From NCBI GenBank assembly GCA_030248135.1, contig JASANC010003917.1, positions 62,001 to 126,000 on the forward strand: a stretch of 64,000 bases of DNA, read 5' to 3'. The stretch comes from Theristus sp. LFF4_11 (Eukaryota > Nematoda > Chromadorea > Monhysterida > Xyalidae). Position 1 is the stretch's first letter. Each line of letters opens with the position of its first letter. The notes beneath the pieces are model-generated. The model ran no database searches. It was not told the origin of the DNA and saw only the letters and a list, made by a program, of their open reading frames with translations. The position numbers were made by a program, and so were the translations under genes. Below are positions 51,401-63,869 of this stretch, in pieces.

Positions 51401-54400
51401 GTTGCGGCTGCACATGGCGCATCTGGCTTTTAGTTCGGATTCAAGTTTCTCCGCCCATTTCAGGCTCGTTGTATCATCTGTCGCAGCATGCACAGGGCCT
51501 GTTGGGCATCTTCCGCTCCGGCGGTATCCCGGCGTTGATCAAAATGCTATAGTGAGTCATGGATTTGTCACTTTTGCGCAATTGCTATTGCTACATGCAT
51601 TGCTACTTCATTTCACAATACCAGTCGCTTACATTTTTTTTCACGTTTCTCAGTCACACCGGGAAGTTGCGAATTCGAAGCGTTTCAGTCATTTAACGGA
51701 ATGACCGAGTAAACAGGGCGGCTTTTTTCAGAGTGCTTAGAGCACGCGAAATTTGACTGAAAGAAAAAAGATCTTCAGAAACCCAACTGTGTGCCAAATT
51801 TGACGCGTCTATTTTTAACTAATTGACGCGTCGTGCAATTCTGTTCATTCTTTCTCACTTGCGCACATGATTGAGATTTGAGAATGATCCTGGCATTCTT
51901 GAAAAAAGTCAGCTCCCAGTCTGCGACTGGATGCCGCCCTGATGGAGATACGGAGACTACAAGAAGTGCAGTACTGTATCGGTTGCATCGTTCGCAGCTC
52001 GCCGATCGACGCGGTGCTGTTCTACGCGCTGACGACGCTGCACAATCTGCTGATGCACCAGGAGGGCAGCAAGCCGGAGATCCGAAAGCACGGCGGCGCT
52101 CCGGCGATGGCGCTACTGGTCGCCAGGGATCACGACAAATTCCTGGCCGTGCTCTTCGACTGTCTCTATTATCTCGCCGTGCAAGACGAACCGACAAAGG
52201 TGCCGTGGAACTCGTATCAAATTGTAGGCTGTCAGCTGATTGGCTGGTGATCACCACGTGATGCAGGCGTTGCGGCCGAGTGGAGTCTGTCCTGCACAGA
52301 ACGTATGCGTCACGTCAACCATCAACCAATCAGCGGATAGCCTATAATTTAGAGTGCAACTGTATTGCACGTTTATTGTGTGCTGTTCTTGTTTAATTTT
52401 TTGTGCTTAGAAGTTGAGGCCGATGCGAGAACACGGTGCTTAATGCAACTGAGAATTCTTGTTGTCGTTGTTGCCAAACTGAAATACTGTTTTGTTTCAC
52501 ATGTAAGATCGTTATGTTTCCAGAAAGAACTCTTAACGCGCGGCGTTACACCGCGGTGCGTTGATGTGATGCGACTTACGACGTATGAGAAATTGTTGTA
52601 CACGGCCTCTCGGCTGCTGAAAGTGCTCAGCGTCTGTCCGCAGAACAAAGTCGCCATTGTGCAACATGGTTAGTTTCCTCAATCATTAGCTATTATCTTT
52701 TTTTATTCTGCGAAATATGGAAGCAGTTTTTTTGTTTGACGCGAATGGACATCCTGTTTGAAGCTTGATGCGGCAATTCGAAACGGCCCTCCTGGTGACT
52801 CGGTCGTATCTTTCGGACTACTCAGGCCACTACATCGATTTTGAATTCCCGCGTCAAGCTCAGGCATGAAACTACCTACCGTTCAATGTGCGCATTGAGT
52901 CGCAGAACCCAAAAAGCAAAAATAATACCACCATGCAGGTTCTTCACACACAAAACAAATGCGGCCGAACTACGAAAGAATCGGGGCGTGTGTTTTTTCC
53001 AGGCGGCATCTCAGCGATCGAGCGCCATTTGCGTCAGCCGCACAGTCCGCTGTCGCGTCTCGAACGGAATTGTATCTATACCGTACGCAATCTGTCGGAC
53101 GCGGCGACGAAAGAGGAGAACATTGAACAGCTGCTCCGGGTGCTAGTGAAACTGCTGGAGGCGCCCGAAATCGAGGTCGTTTGCTGCTGCTGCGGGATTC
53201 TCTCGAATATGACCTGCAACAACCAGCGGAACAAGGTTGGGCGACCATGCGTTGTTCTGGGGAGGAATGGGGGTTTTGTGGGTTCTTGGGAGTTTTGTGA
53301 TTCCAAGCGAACCAGATTTCCGTGATACCGTTCATTCTTTTTTCATGCAAAGTTACGCGTACTCTGTATAGTGCGAGCGCAAAAATCTGACAAGTTTGAA
53401 AAAACGTCCTGTATTATGGTGCGAGAACAACCCTCGTTGCCAACTAACCAACCAAAGTGCAATCGTGGCCTCGTGGTAGCGCGTTAGACTACTACTGTCT
53501 GTGGGTTCGGGGGATCGAGCCCCGCCGACGGGTGTATAGGCACTGAATGACAGAGAAAAAACTCGATGAACGTCCTACTCGACGGCGTTCTGGGTTAGCC
53601 CTGGCTAAAAACATCGTCTAAACATCCAGTAAAAACAAAAAACAAAATCTAAAGCTCACCGCTTGCAGCAATTCCTGTGTCGCCTAAAATTCCAACAAAA
53701 ACAAAAAAATGCAAAATCTAAGGCCCTGCTTAGCCCTAGCCTGAAAACATCGCCTAAAAGTCCAACAAAAACAACAACAAAAACTAAAATGCAAAGCTGG
53801 CCGCTTGCAGCAGTTCCTGTGCGTGCACGGTGTGATCGAGGTGTTGCTGGGTGTGCTGACGCTGCACGTCACCAACGTCGAGATCACCGAGCCGGCGCTG
53901 TGCACGCTACGCCACCTGACGTCACGCCACGAGTACACGGCGCAGGCGCTGAACGCCGTTCGCACCACAGCCGGCGGCTTCGCGATCGTCTGCCAGCTGC
54001 TCGCTGGACTGCGTCCGCCCGTCGTCAAGGCCGCCCTCGGACTCGTGCGCAACTTGGCGACGCTGCCCGCCAATCGGCCGGTTTGTGCCTGGTTGAAGGT
54101 CAATTCTTGCACGACACGTCACGCAACGGCACGTCAAGGCACGGCACGGCACGTCATGTGTGAATGCTTGTGTGAACGTGCACGTGTTCTATTCTAAAGA
54201 TAACGACACGTGCTGGATTGCTGTTTTTTTGTTGAATGAGTTTGAGAACGTGAATGAGACCATGACGCGCCGGATGATTTCTGTGTGCATGAATTGGTCT
54301 TAAGTGGGAGGGGGGTTGTCGGTTTTTGTTGTTGTTTGTTGCGTTATTACTATTAAAGTGAACGGACGGATTCTTCCTTCGCTGTGTATTCTGTGGAAAA

Positions 54401-56698
54401 ATGACAGGTTTGAACAAACAATCAACGTACTGCACATATTTTACGTGTGTGCTGGCGTGTTTTGTTATCTGACTTAAAGGTGCAAGGAAACCGACTTTTC
54501 AGCCGCTGCGTGAGCAACGCGAGCCGAAAGACGGCAAAACGACGGTCGATTTAGCGGCGCAGGTGCTGAATCACGCGTTCGCCACGATTCGCGAGGCGCA
54601 AATGGTGAGCAGTCGATTGAAGATGGGCAACGTTTGCACGCAGTTTTATGGTTTTTTTATTCGTTCTTATTTTGTCAAGTTAAGTCAAGTTTTTAAGCCT
54701 AAAGCCTCACGCCAGTTCACATCAACACATTCACAAAACTTCCATTAAAACAAACAAACGGTGTCACAAAAACAGCAGAAATACAAGATAATTGATGAAA
54801 TTGGTGAATGCATAAATGAAAGCAAGCAAAAAAAGTCGATGCAAAAGTAATTTTCTTACCCCCAAGTCGGGACGGCATACGAATGAGCTGCGCTTCCGTC
54901 CGCCAAAGGCGCGCACCATACATCACTCCCGCTGCGACCAATTCTCGATGCGCAAGCAAGGCACCTGCGCGATCACATGCTGATCCGTCGTCATTCATAC
55001 GCGTCACCTCCTTACTATCGTTATCCTGCTCGCAACGCTTTCAGCAAGGCCAACCGACGATGCCGGTGGTGGAGGGCGTGAGCATGCTGGAGTTGGTCGA
55101 CTGCAGCACGGCGGCGTTGCACCAGCTGGCACGCGATGCGAACGCACGCGCACACATGCGACAACTGCAGCTGGTGCCCATATTTGTCCACGTTTGTATA
55201 ATTATCATTGTCTTTTCATTGCAGTTCTACGACTCGATGCGTTTTTTGCAGATGCTGAAAGGACATGGGCGGGGCGGTGCTTTAAATAATACAAAAAAGA
55301 CATTAGTTTCAAGCTTGATGCGAATGTTCAAAACAGCTCACGGATGATATTCCGCGATTCTGCTGTATTCACAAGGCAGCAATTCTGTCTTTTTTACTCA
55401 ATTTATTGTTTGCATTGTTCTTGTCCAATTCTTCATTCTTCTGCCATCGTCATTGTTTGCAGTTACTGTCGTACGAGCACGAGAACACGCAACGCGAGTC
55501 TACTGGTGTGCTCTATGAGCTCGCCATGGACTCCGAGGGCGTGAAGATGATTGAACAGGAGGGCGCCACGGCGATACTCACTGAATTGCTGCATTCCAGC
55601 AACCAGGCTATTGGTTGGTTCGGTTTCGGTTTTCGTTTTGCGAGGCCTCGCCAGAGGAAAACAGAACAGAAATATTTCCATGTTCATGATACCAATAATG
55701 TTTCCGTGTCCAAACAATACAGCCTTCGGCTCTTGTGCTGCATTCTAGAGGTGCTTTCATGAAATCGTATTTCGTGGCGCATAACTATTAGACACGTGAT
55801 AAACGCGTTCATGAAAAATTCGTAGTGCTAGCCATAATGACGATTCAGCGCAGTGATTCAAAAAAAACAGCCATATGTCATCTGCTGCGCCACATTGCTG
55901 AATGCAGCACGCTTTGCAAATGTTACACCTCGGCATATAAGATTTGCTCGCGTCACATTCATGAATGCACGGCGTTGTCATGGCCAATGGTTGCAGCGAC
56001 GTACGCCGGCGGAATCCTGTACAAGCTTGGCTCCGACAAACCGGCGGAATACCGCCAACAGCTCGGCCTCGAGATGGCGTCAGCGCTGTACCGTGGCGAC
56101 GACGACGACGATCAGGCGCCATGGGCGCACGACGGCATGCAGGACATGCAGGCGATGCCCAATGACGACATGTTTGCTGACGGTGTCTATGGCAATCACG
56201 GTCGGTGTGGCGCGCACAGTGTACAGTGTGTTTGCTTGAATCAGTCACCGTTCAGTCCGCAGAATATGGAGCTCGTGAAAATATCGTCACCGCTCGTGGC
56301 CTGGGTGGGGTAGCGCGTTAGACTATTTTCTGTGCGTTTCGGGGGATCCGCCGGCGCCGACACCCGGGGGCATTCATGAAGCAGTATTTAGTGACCGCGT
56401 AGCTATGTTGTAACGCAGCTGCGCGTCACTAAATAGTGCTTCATGCATGCGCCTTGCGTCGATTGCGAGCGCTCATGCTTCATTCATTGCAGCGTACGAG
56501 CCGTCGATCGATCTGCAGCCGATGTCGTTGGGCGACATGAACGTGATGCACGAGATGAACGCCATGGACGCCAGGGCGCACGGCCAAGCGGCACCACCGC
56601 CGGGCACTTGGACGTCAGCTGGCGCGCCAACTGGTGGCTTTCATCAGCAGCAACAGCCACGGGCGCCACCTGGCGGCTGGCACGACACTGATCTGTAG
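48494..56698 (+). CDS. CTNNB1: Beta-catenin (Armadillo), complete, 15 exons, 789 aa
   Basis: Exons: 48494-48622, 48998-49079, 50135-50232, 50544-50705, 50986-51136, 51464-51551, 51998-52199, 52524-52668, 53003-53235, 53811-54080, 54503-54604, 55045-55191, 55463-55613, 55997-56200, 56493-56698. All junctions are GT-AG and in phase; 2,370 nt. The protein links cadherins to alpha-catenin and co-activates TCF in Wnt signalling. The alpha-catenin-binding segment ([14 protein letters not shown]) is followed by the armadillo array: [97 protein letters not shown]. The groove residues of RHLTSRH and the Lys of DKFLAV (human K312 region) are kept. The C-terminus HDTDL is a class-I PDZ ligand as in vertebrates. 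No DSGxxS GSK3/beta-TrCP degron is seen in the first 90 residues. Confidence 0.97.
49490..49580. repeat. Palindromic MITE family 1 (beta-catenin intron)
   Basis: CGGCATTCATGAATCAGTGT with TTAGTGACGCG, and the mirror ACAAAACACTGCTTC. One arm is partly degraded. Confidence 0.65.
49614..50077 (+). mobile_element. C-rich TA-flanked non-autonomous element, copy 3 (beta-catenin intron)
   Basis: CCGTATTACCCCCATTAAAC to TTGGGGGTAATACGG with flanking TA, same orientation as copy 1 and very similar throughout, including TTCAGTGGCTG and CAAAGGCCCCAAATGG. It ends 57 bases before beta-catenin exon 3. Confidence 0.87.
51700..51955. repeat. Interspersed repeat family 3 (beta-catenin intron)
   Basis: GACCGAGTAAACAGGGCGGC at the left and GGATGCCGCCCTGAT at the right form short inverted ends. 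The interior shares CATTCTTTCTCACTTGC and GTCTGCGACT with the copies at 14.8 and 19.9 kb. Confidence 0.7.
52222..52372. repeat. Palindromic MITE family 2 (beta-catenin intron)
   Basis: GTCAGCTGATTGGCTGGTGA and CATCAACCAATCAGCGG arms with GCCTATAATTTAGAGTG outer edge. Starts about 23 bases after the exon 7 donor. Confidence 0.75.
53463..53640 (+). repeat. tRNA-derived SINE (beta-catenin intron)
   Basis: CGTGGCCTCGTGGTAGCGCG, GGGGGATCGAGCCCCGCCGA, then an internally shortened body and AAAAACAAAAAAC tail. A second SINE 3' end (CCTGAAAACATCGCCTAAAA) follows at 53,740. Confidence 0.82.
53649..53690 (+). repeat. Partial duplication of the exon 10 splice acceptor
   Basis: CTCACCGCTTGCAGCAATTC closely copies GCTGGCCGCTTGCAGCAGTT at 53,796, i.e. 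the true acceptor plus the first codons of beta-catenin exon 10. The two lie about 150 bp apart, both next to SINE-tail sequence. It is a potential decoy acceptor; using it would reach a stop or non-homologous sequence. Confidence 0.65.
56286..56346 (+). repeat. SINE fragment (5' head, beta-catenin last intron)
   Basis: TCACCGCTCGTGGCCTGGGT, GCGTTAGACTATTTTCTGTG and GGGGGATCC match the tRNA-like head; the body is missing. Confidence 0.7.
56369..56452. repeat. Palindromic MITE family 1 (beta-catenin last intron)
   Basis: GGCATTCATGAAGCAGTATT and AATAGTGCTTCATGCATGC arms, immediately after a truncated SINE and 40 bases before the last coding exon. Confidence 0.78.
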
Positions 56699-57966
56699 CA
56701 ATGTGCAAAATCATTGTCGTGCTTGTCTCCCGTTTTTGCAGCACATAGTATTTTGAACATCATCAACAGATATCTGCGTTTTTTGTCAATTGCATTTTTT
56801 CTACTTATTTCTTTGATCAGTCAAATCATTTTGATTTGTTGATCTGTGACATCACGAGACTCGAGACATCACAGTTGAGTTGTTTCATTAATTTCATTTA
56901 TTACTTTTATTACGAATAAGCATGTTTGCTTGTTTTGTGTTGTTGTTTTGATAGATAACTCAACTATTGAAGCGTTTTTTTTGTTCAAGTGTCGGTTTTA
57001 AAATTGAGCTGGTAATTTAACGCGGTTACTTATTGCAGAAACACGATCAAAAACGTCACATTCTTTTATTTTCATTTTTTTGTTATATCGAACTTATTAT
57101 TGTGCTTCTTTCGTTCTACGTTCATCATATTGCTTCATTTCAACTTTCAGCACGTTCATTGGCTGCTTTTTGACTCCTTAATTCATTGTGAAATATCAAC
57201 TGATGCACCCCATATACGGTGGCAAAAAAATTCGGCCATACTTACGAAGTGTCGTGATTTATGCTGATGTGAATTGTCATTTGCAGGCGGATGGACAAAA
57301 TTGTGCGTTTTAATTTTTGAAGATGTTTAAAAATCATGAAAATGCAATTATTTTCTTTCGAACTTGTAACTTTCAAGATATCAGTTTATCCGTTTTACTG
57401 TCCAGTACATTATTCGTGTCTTTTATCGTTATTCGGTGTTTCTGTGGTGTTTATGGCGTACTGTGTCTTCCGCTGCTGTGTTTTTGTTGTTTTTTGTGCA
57501 ATTCACTCAAAATTTGTGTTATGTTTTCATTCCATAGTTACTATTTGTGACGTTTTGTGAAAAAAAACACTATGTTCGGTTTCGGGGTTCTCTTCATTAT
57601 GCACTGTTCCTTTCGGGGTATAATTCTGACTAACATTTTTCGTGTATTTTTATTTTACCTTTTACCGTACGTATTTTGTCATTTTTGGAGTTTACAGATT
57701 TTAGAATAAATCGTTTGTTTTGTTAGTTTTGCATTCCCAAGGTACAGCGTCACTTTCGTTTTGTTGTTGTGCCGTCTTATTTTGTGCATTTTTGCATTTT
57801 TTACGCGTTCATATTTTCAACATTCATTTATTTATTATCCGTTGTGGGGTTTTCTTCACACGTCCGTTGCTTGATGTTTTTTTTGTGTCGCTTGAATGCA
57901 CGTCTGGCCGCTTACGTCTGCGCTTCACACCTGTGGCAATGCGTCATATGATTATGAGCGAATAAA
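56699..57966 (+). other. Beta-catenin 3' region with candidate polyadenylation signals
   Basis: T-rich non-coding sequence follows the stop. AATAAA occurs at 57,705-57,710 and again at 57,961-57,966; either could end the transcript. Nothing else coding is supported here. The remaining 57,967-58,582 up to UTP4 shows no feature I can support. Confidence 0.5.
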
Positions 57967-58582
57967 TGTAATCGAAAAATGTCGACCGACTTTGGACTTT
58001 GGTCGCTCAAAAAATTGAGAAATGTTCAGCGAAGGGAACATATGTTTGCACGGGTGAACATACTTGAACAACAATGTCGATTTGGAAACGTCGTACTGTC
58101 TGGTAAAATTGATCTGTGCGCACCCATAACTGTGCGGTGCGCTGATTGGTTGTTGCAATTTGAACAAATTCGAGAAAACTGAGTTTTGGACTTGGACACT
58201 GGTGCTGACCACAGACGCCGGATTGACACGTGTAGCTTGGCTAGTTTTGGAAATCCAGTCAGCTTGTTCAAATAACCAATCAAAACGGAGCCGACAAGTT
58301 ATCTGAGGACCCCCGTTCCATTTTATTTCGCGAAAAACAGGAAACTCCGATAAAATTGGCTGTGATACGAAGACCCAAAATGAAAGCAACAGCAACCGTT
58401 CCGGTGGCGCTTGGGTGGGTTGCTCTGAGCCTGCGGGCGCATAGCACGATGGGTCACTATGCAATGACCAACACGACAACAACAACCAATCAATAAAAAA
58501 ACTGCGCCGTTGCATCCTTGCAGGTTTTCGAGAATCGGCATTCACTCGAAATCAAAAAATAAACTTGAGAACACAGAAAAAA

Positions 58583-61500
58583 ATGCCGACCACCAAGCGG
58601 CGTGCGATGCACCGGTGTCGTCTGTATCGACCGTGGTGCAGTGCGATTGTGCAGCTGGATTATGAGCCGAGCACACAGCGACTGGCGCTGGCACGCACGC
58701 AGCACGATGCAGACAATCGGCACGCGCAACAGAGCGCCACTGATGCTGGGTGCGGTAGCGCACTGTTTGTGGTCGATGGTTGTAGGGGGGGGGGGGGGTG
58801 GAACACTGTTGACTATCGGTTGATTGGCTGCTTTTGAATTGAGCTCACTGATTGGACCTATCAGCTCAATGAACCCCAATCGGCAGGCCAGGGTTCGCAA
58901 ATTAGCATTTTTTACAGCATAACTATCACGTGGTTGTGAGCATGCAATCGGTCACGCGACTGCAGTCAAGCGATTGGAAATGGAATGCAGTCTGTGCATC
59001 ACGGTGGGCGGGGCTCGATGCCCCGAACGCACAGACAAGAGTCGAACGCGCTACCACCAGGCAACGAGGGTGATTTTTTCTTTGTTTCAGATCATCGGGT
59101 CACGCGAAGCGTCACTTCATTGAAGTCTGGACCGCCGTGCATGCGCCTGCCGTTTTCAAGGAACAGGTACGATTTGGTCCTTCCTTGAAATGTGCAACTG
59201 GCAATAACTGAAGTTGTTGGTTTATTCCTGCCAAAGGATCAGCAAAGTATGTTTCTTTACCAGCCTGTCACTTTTCCCCAGGGCACAGAGCATGCAACAC
59301 TTTGAATTACAGTGAAGAAGAATCAAATGTGTTGAGTGTGGTTGATTGTTATAAACAGCCCATTTGTGGTTGAATATGTTGTCCTGCAGCGCCGATGCTG
59401 TTTGTTATTCGTTCGCGAGCTCTGTACTCTGCGAACCAACGAACCAATCAGCTAGTTGCATATCAGACTGTGCACCGTTTGTTACAGAGCATACTGCACC
59501 GTGCACCCAGCATCGAGTCAGTCCAGTGGTGCGTTGGCGATCTGTTTGTTTCGTCAATCGACGGCACGGTCACCCAGTACTCAATCGACCAATATCAACC
59601 AAAGGTAAACGCTGATGATTAAAATGTCCTGGTCTGCAGACAGTTCCACTCGGTGATAAATACAGTGATGTTGCAAACCAATAGCCGTTGTTTGCCCCTG
59701 AAGTTGGCTACCAGAGTGAAACGGCTTCAGATCAGAACTTTACTGCCTGAAGATGGTGAATGGAGAAATTTCACGCCGTCTTTCCAGAACCGATAATGAA
59801 AGCCTCTTTTGTAACTCGTGATTTGGATCGAAATTCGACGCATTTTGGACGTTGTTTTTTTTATTTTTTCAGTATGTGGCGCAAGTGGCTGCTTGCCCAG
59901 TGTGGTGCATGGCGAAACACCCCGAAAAGCCGATATTAGCCGTAAGTGGTAGCGAAACGAGTTTGATTGAAGAAATGGTTTATTTTATAGATTTTTTTCA
60001 CCAATTTTTTTCAGTGCGGTCTCGACAACAGCTCAATTGCGCTGGTGCACGCAGCCACCGACCAGAAGCCGACTGTGCAGTCGTTGATAAATTTACCATT
60101 AAGTGAGTGATGGATTGTTGATTAATTGATTGATTGATTGATTAGTTGATTGATTGATTGATTGATTGATTGACTCTCAAATAGCCCTCAACTGATGTAA
60201 ACTGTTTTGATTTTTCAACGTTTTTTCTTGTTATTTTGAAAATACGAACGCCGCACGTTTCAGATCGTCGCGTGCTGAGCGTCGCGTGGAACCCTTGGAA
60301 GTCGGACATGTTGGCGGCTGGCTCTATCGATTCAATAAACATTGTGGACAACGCTGTCACCAAGGACAAAACTGCTCAGGTCACTCTCGCTTTCTGATTT
60401 ACATCACTGCTGGTCTTTTGGAAAAAAGTTCAGTCGCAGCAAGGGGGAAATGTAAAATTATGTGCAACGCGCTGATTGGCTGCGCTGGTTTGAATTGAGC
60501 TCACTGATTAGTACCGACCACTGGCTTCTTGCAGCGAATCAGGCCGTGCCACATTCGAAAAACACAAGCTGCATAACTTCGACAGCGTGACTGCATTTCC
60601 CTGCCGTCCATCCATCCATCCATCCATTGATTTACTTTTTTTGCGCAAAGCGAACTCTGAATTATAGGCAATCAACAATGATTGGTTGGTGATCGCGTCT
60701 CAATGTGATGCATGCTTTCTGTGCAGGCATTGTTGTAAAGGTTGAGTCTCTGTCGTGCACCGAAAGCGTGCATGCACGTGATCTGATCATCAACCAATGG
60801 TTGCGTATAATTTAGACTTCAGACTGTAAAATGCATTGTAAGTGCCAATACCGATCGTTTTTTGTGTTCTGAACATTCGCAGCACATCCAACGGATCGAA
60901 GTCGACCGCGCCAGCCCGTTCACACGCACCGTCGTCTGGTCGGTGGCGTTTGCAAGCACGCACGTCCTTTGCTCGGGGGACTCGCGGGGTAAAACGTCGT
61001 TTTGGGCGGTTGACACCGGCACCTTGATCGCGGTGCGTCGCGTTTTCTGATTCTGGGGTTTTTAGCTTTCCGGAAGTCGGCGTTCTGCAACGACTATTTT
61101 GGGCGGTCTGATACGCGGTGATGTTGGGTTGGGTGGTTGTGTTGTGCAACTTATTCATTTACGAGCGAACAAACGGTGACTTTAGGCGATGTTTTTTTTT
61201 AACCCAGAAAAGCGTACAGAACGCCATCGAGTGGGGAGGGGGCGCCCATCGAGTTTTCTCTGTCATTAAGTGCCCATCCCTCGGCCGAGCTCGATCCCCG
61301 AGCGCACAGACAAGAATCAAACGCGCTGCCACGCAGGCCACGAGGGTCACTTGAATTGAATTGAATCGATTTTTCGTGAATTTTTAATCAATTTATCAGC
61401 GTAGTTGTTTGTGCCGTCGCGTTTTGAGTGTCTCTGTACAGCTAATTATATCTTCATTATTTTGTGTCTATTTTGCCTGTGCGTTCTTTTTTTTCAGTCG

Positions 61501-63869
61501 CACCAACTGCACTCGGCCGATGTGTTGGCGGTTTGCGTCGATCAGGTAATGGCGGGGTTCTTAGAAACGAGAATACAGAGCTCGCGAAACGAGGTAGAAC
61601 GGAATCATACTTGCAAGAAAGCACATGTAGCTTTTGCCACAAATGCGGCCGATTTGATTTCAAACTGAACCCGATGATTCACATTCGTTCTTCTCATATC
61701 GTGTAATGCAAAGTTTCGCACGCTCGGTATTCTGTGTCGAAAAACATTGACAGGTTTACACGGACATACTGTATGGGTTGGGTTTACTCCAAATAGCCTC
61801 TCTCTCTCGCCTATCTGGGCAATTGGGTTTACTCCAAATAGCCTCTCTCTCTGTCTCGCCTATCTGGGCGACGGGCATGTTAGCAAGAAGTGCTCCGCCG
61901 TTTCGTCTTCGTCGCCGCTGTCTGGACATGACATAAGGGAAGGTGGCATTCATGAAGTAGTATTGAGGGACAGCGTAGCCATGTTTTAACACATAGCTAC
62001 GCGTCATTAAATGCCGCTTCATGAATGCCGCTCCACTGTACCGCAGCACGGCCACGTCTACGCGACCGGCATCGACGCGCGCATTCAACTGTTCAACAGT
62101 GAACACGAACGCCGCACGGCGCCGCACAGCCACAGCCACTGGCTGCCGTTTGCGGCTCGCCAGAATCTGTCCGACCACGACGTCCGTACGTTGACGGCCG
62201 TACAGAAGCGGCTGTACGCGGGCGGCGTCGACGGAGTGCTGACGGTGACGGCGGAGCCGCCCGAGAAGACGCGACTGAGGCTGATGCCGTTTGACGCGGT
62301 GCGTTCGGCACCACAGACGGTCGCAACGCTAATTGTAGGCAATCAGCTGATTGGTTGGTGATCATCTCGTGCATGCATGCGTTCTGTGTGCACGACAGAC
62401 TCCGCCTTCGCAGCCATGCCTGCACAGAATGCATGATCAGCAACCAATCAGCTGATTCTCTATAATTTAGAGTTCTACTGTGTATACGCTACCCGTTCGA
62501 TGGTGTGGTGCTGCCGCATGATGCGGCTGCCCGCAACACACCGTGCGGGTGAACGAGTGGGTGCTGGTGGTTGCCGCAACACGATTGTAGGTGGTTATAA
62601 GCTGTAGCAGCCGCACCACGGGTATGCTTGAGACAGATGGCGTTAGAAAGCAGGCAACCAGGCGTGTGAGGTGACACTGTGGCGTACCACGGAACGATGA
62701 TCTGTTTTAAACGGGGTCAAAACGAAAAACGTTCGACATTGATTGACGGCGCAGTTGCAAAGAGTGCTCCGTGGCAGACCATGGCACCGGTCGCAGGTCT
62801 GCCCTCTGGTGCTCTTTGTTGCTGTCGTGAGCAGTTGTTGCTTGTTCAAATCTCAAGAGTCATTCCGTGTCCTGGCTGGATTGATTGAAGTCGCTAGGTT
62901 GCTAGGATTTGTTCGTAGTAACTGAAGTTGTAGTTCCTTGTTATGCACAAAGATGAGTAGTGTTAGTGTTAGTAAAGAAAGTTATCTATCCTCACTAACT
63001 CGACGTCACCCTGTTCACAGTCACGTTTCTGCTGCAGAAATTCGACATTTCCGTCGCTGCCACCGCACCGTTGGCTCTGTTCAATTATGGCGATCGCTTG
63101 GAAGTGTGGCGACTGGCGGATCAAGCGAACGCACAGCAGTGGCCAGGTCTGTGGCGACATCGTTTGTGTTGTGTGCTTGTTTGTCACGGTCCTTATCTAG
63201 CATCTGAACTAATGGCCTTGCCACGAGAGTTTGCGCAGCCTCTAAGTCCCCGCTTGATCCTGTGGGGCCTTAGTGGATCCGGGCCGTATTTCGCTTTCGG
63301 TGTTGCGAAGGCACTTGAATTTCTATTCTCTATTCCACAGCAAAACACAAGCACACACAAACTGCACACAAGTTCACGAAACGCACACAAGACACCACTG
63401 AACACAAGAGAAAGGTAGAGCACATGATGTGTGAAACAGTCTAGTCATGCGCCGTCATCTTCTCGCGGGGCGCATCCGGGCCAAGCAGCCAAAACACTGG
63501 CACGTGCAGCGCGCATGCACGAGCCAGCATTCCGACGGCTTCGCCCGTCCGCAACATTCGGTGGCCAACAGTCACCCTTCCCCGGACGGCGACTAACCCG
63601 GACGGCAGTTTTGTTCAGTCGAACACCACCAATGTGATATACATGGGTGGTGTGCTAGTTTATATTGAAAAATACTCCTGCAAAAAGTGTTTTTTTATTC
63701 TGCAGACCGCGACGGCGTTCAACTGCCAATGGAGCGTTTACCAGAGAAACTGATCGAGCTGACTGTTGGCTGTGAGCAGCACATTGTCACTGCGTCGCTC
63801 GGCACCGATGGCCGCTATCTTGCGTACTCCACGGAGCAACACACGCTCATTTATGCCATCGATGCTGAC
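58583..63869 (+). CDS. UTP4: UTP4/cirhin, small-subunit processome WD40 protein (11 exons, 3' part outside window)
   Basis: UTP4 belongs to the t-UTP/UTP-A subcomplex that joins nascent pre-rRNA in the nucleolus for 18S processing. Exons: 58583-58749, 59091-59166, 59488-59604, 59873-59941, 60015-60102, 60264-60379, 60883-61032, 61498-61545, 62047-62298, 63038-63146, 63706-63869, all in phase. Matches to human cirhin: HRCRLYRPWCSAIVQLDYEP (start), HFIEVWTA, GDLFVSSIDGTVTQYSI, VLSVAWNPWKSDMLAAGSID, VVWSVAFASTHVLCSGDS, GKTSFWAVDTGTLIA, HDVRTLTAVQKRLYAGGVDG, LEVWRL and GRYLAYSTEQHTLIYAID. These are successive WD40 blades of the first propeller and the start of the second. The rest of the protein lies beyond base 64,000. 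Introns hold two MITE families and SINEs. Confidence 0.95.
58990..59080 (-). repeat. SINE head, inverted (UTP4 intron)
   Basis: Reads on the minus strand as the tRNA-like head: GGCGGGGCTCGATGCCCC and CTACCACCAGGCAACGAGGG on the plus strand. It ends about 10 bases before exon 2, so it contributes part of the sequence just upstream of the pyrimidine tract. Confidence 0.75.
60118..60174. repeat. (GATT)n microsatellite (UTP4 intron)
   Basis: GATTGATTGATTGATT repeats for about 55 bp just after the donor of exon 5; it is the complement of the (CAAT)n motif at 28.4 kb. Confidence 0.95.
60653..60832. repeat. Palindromic MITE family 2 (UTP4 intron)
   Basis: GCGAACTCTGAATTATAGGC with GATTGGTTGGTGATC, and the mirror TCATCAACCAATGG with TATAATTTAGACTTC. 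Confidence 0.75.
61188..61352 (-). repeat. tRNA-derived SINE, inverted (UTP4 intron)
   Basis: On the minus strand: tRNA-like head at 61,352-61,285 (plus-strand text CTCGATCCCCGAGCG and CAGGCCACGAGGG), body GGCGCCCATCGAGTTTTCTC, 3' end AGGCGATGTTTTTTTTTAAC. Confidence 0.85.
61944..62030. repeat. Palindromic MITE family 1 at UTP4 exon 9 acceptor
   Basis: GGCATTCATGAAGTAGTATT and AATGCCGCTTCATGAATGCC arms. It ends 16 bases before exon 9 (62,047), so the acceptor's branch-point and pyrimidine region is largely replaced by MITE sequence. Confidence 0.78.
62326..62481. repeat. Palindromic MITE family 2 (UTP4 intron)
   Basis: AATTGTAGGCAATCAGCTGA with TTGGTTGGTGATCA, and AGCAACCAATCAGCTGATTC with TATAATTTAGAG. 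Begins 28 bases after the exon 9 donor; the two MITE families thus flank this exon closely. Confidence 0.8.
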
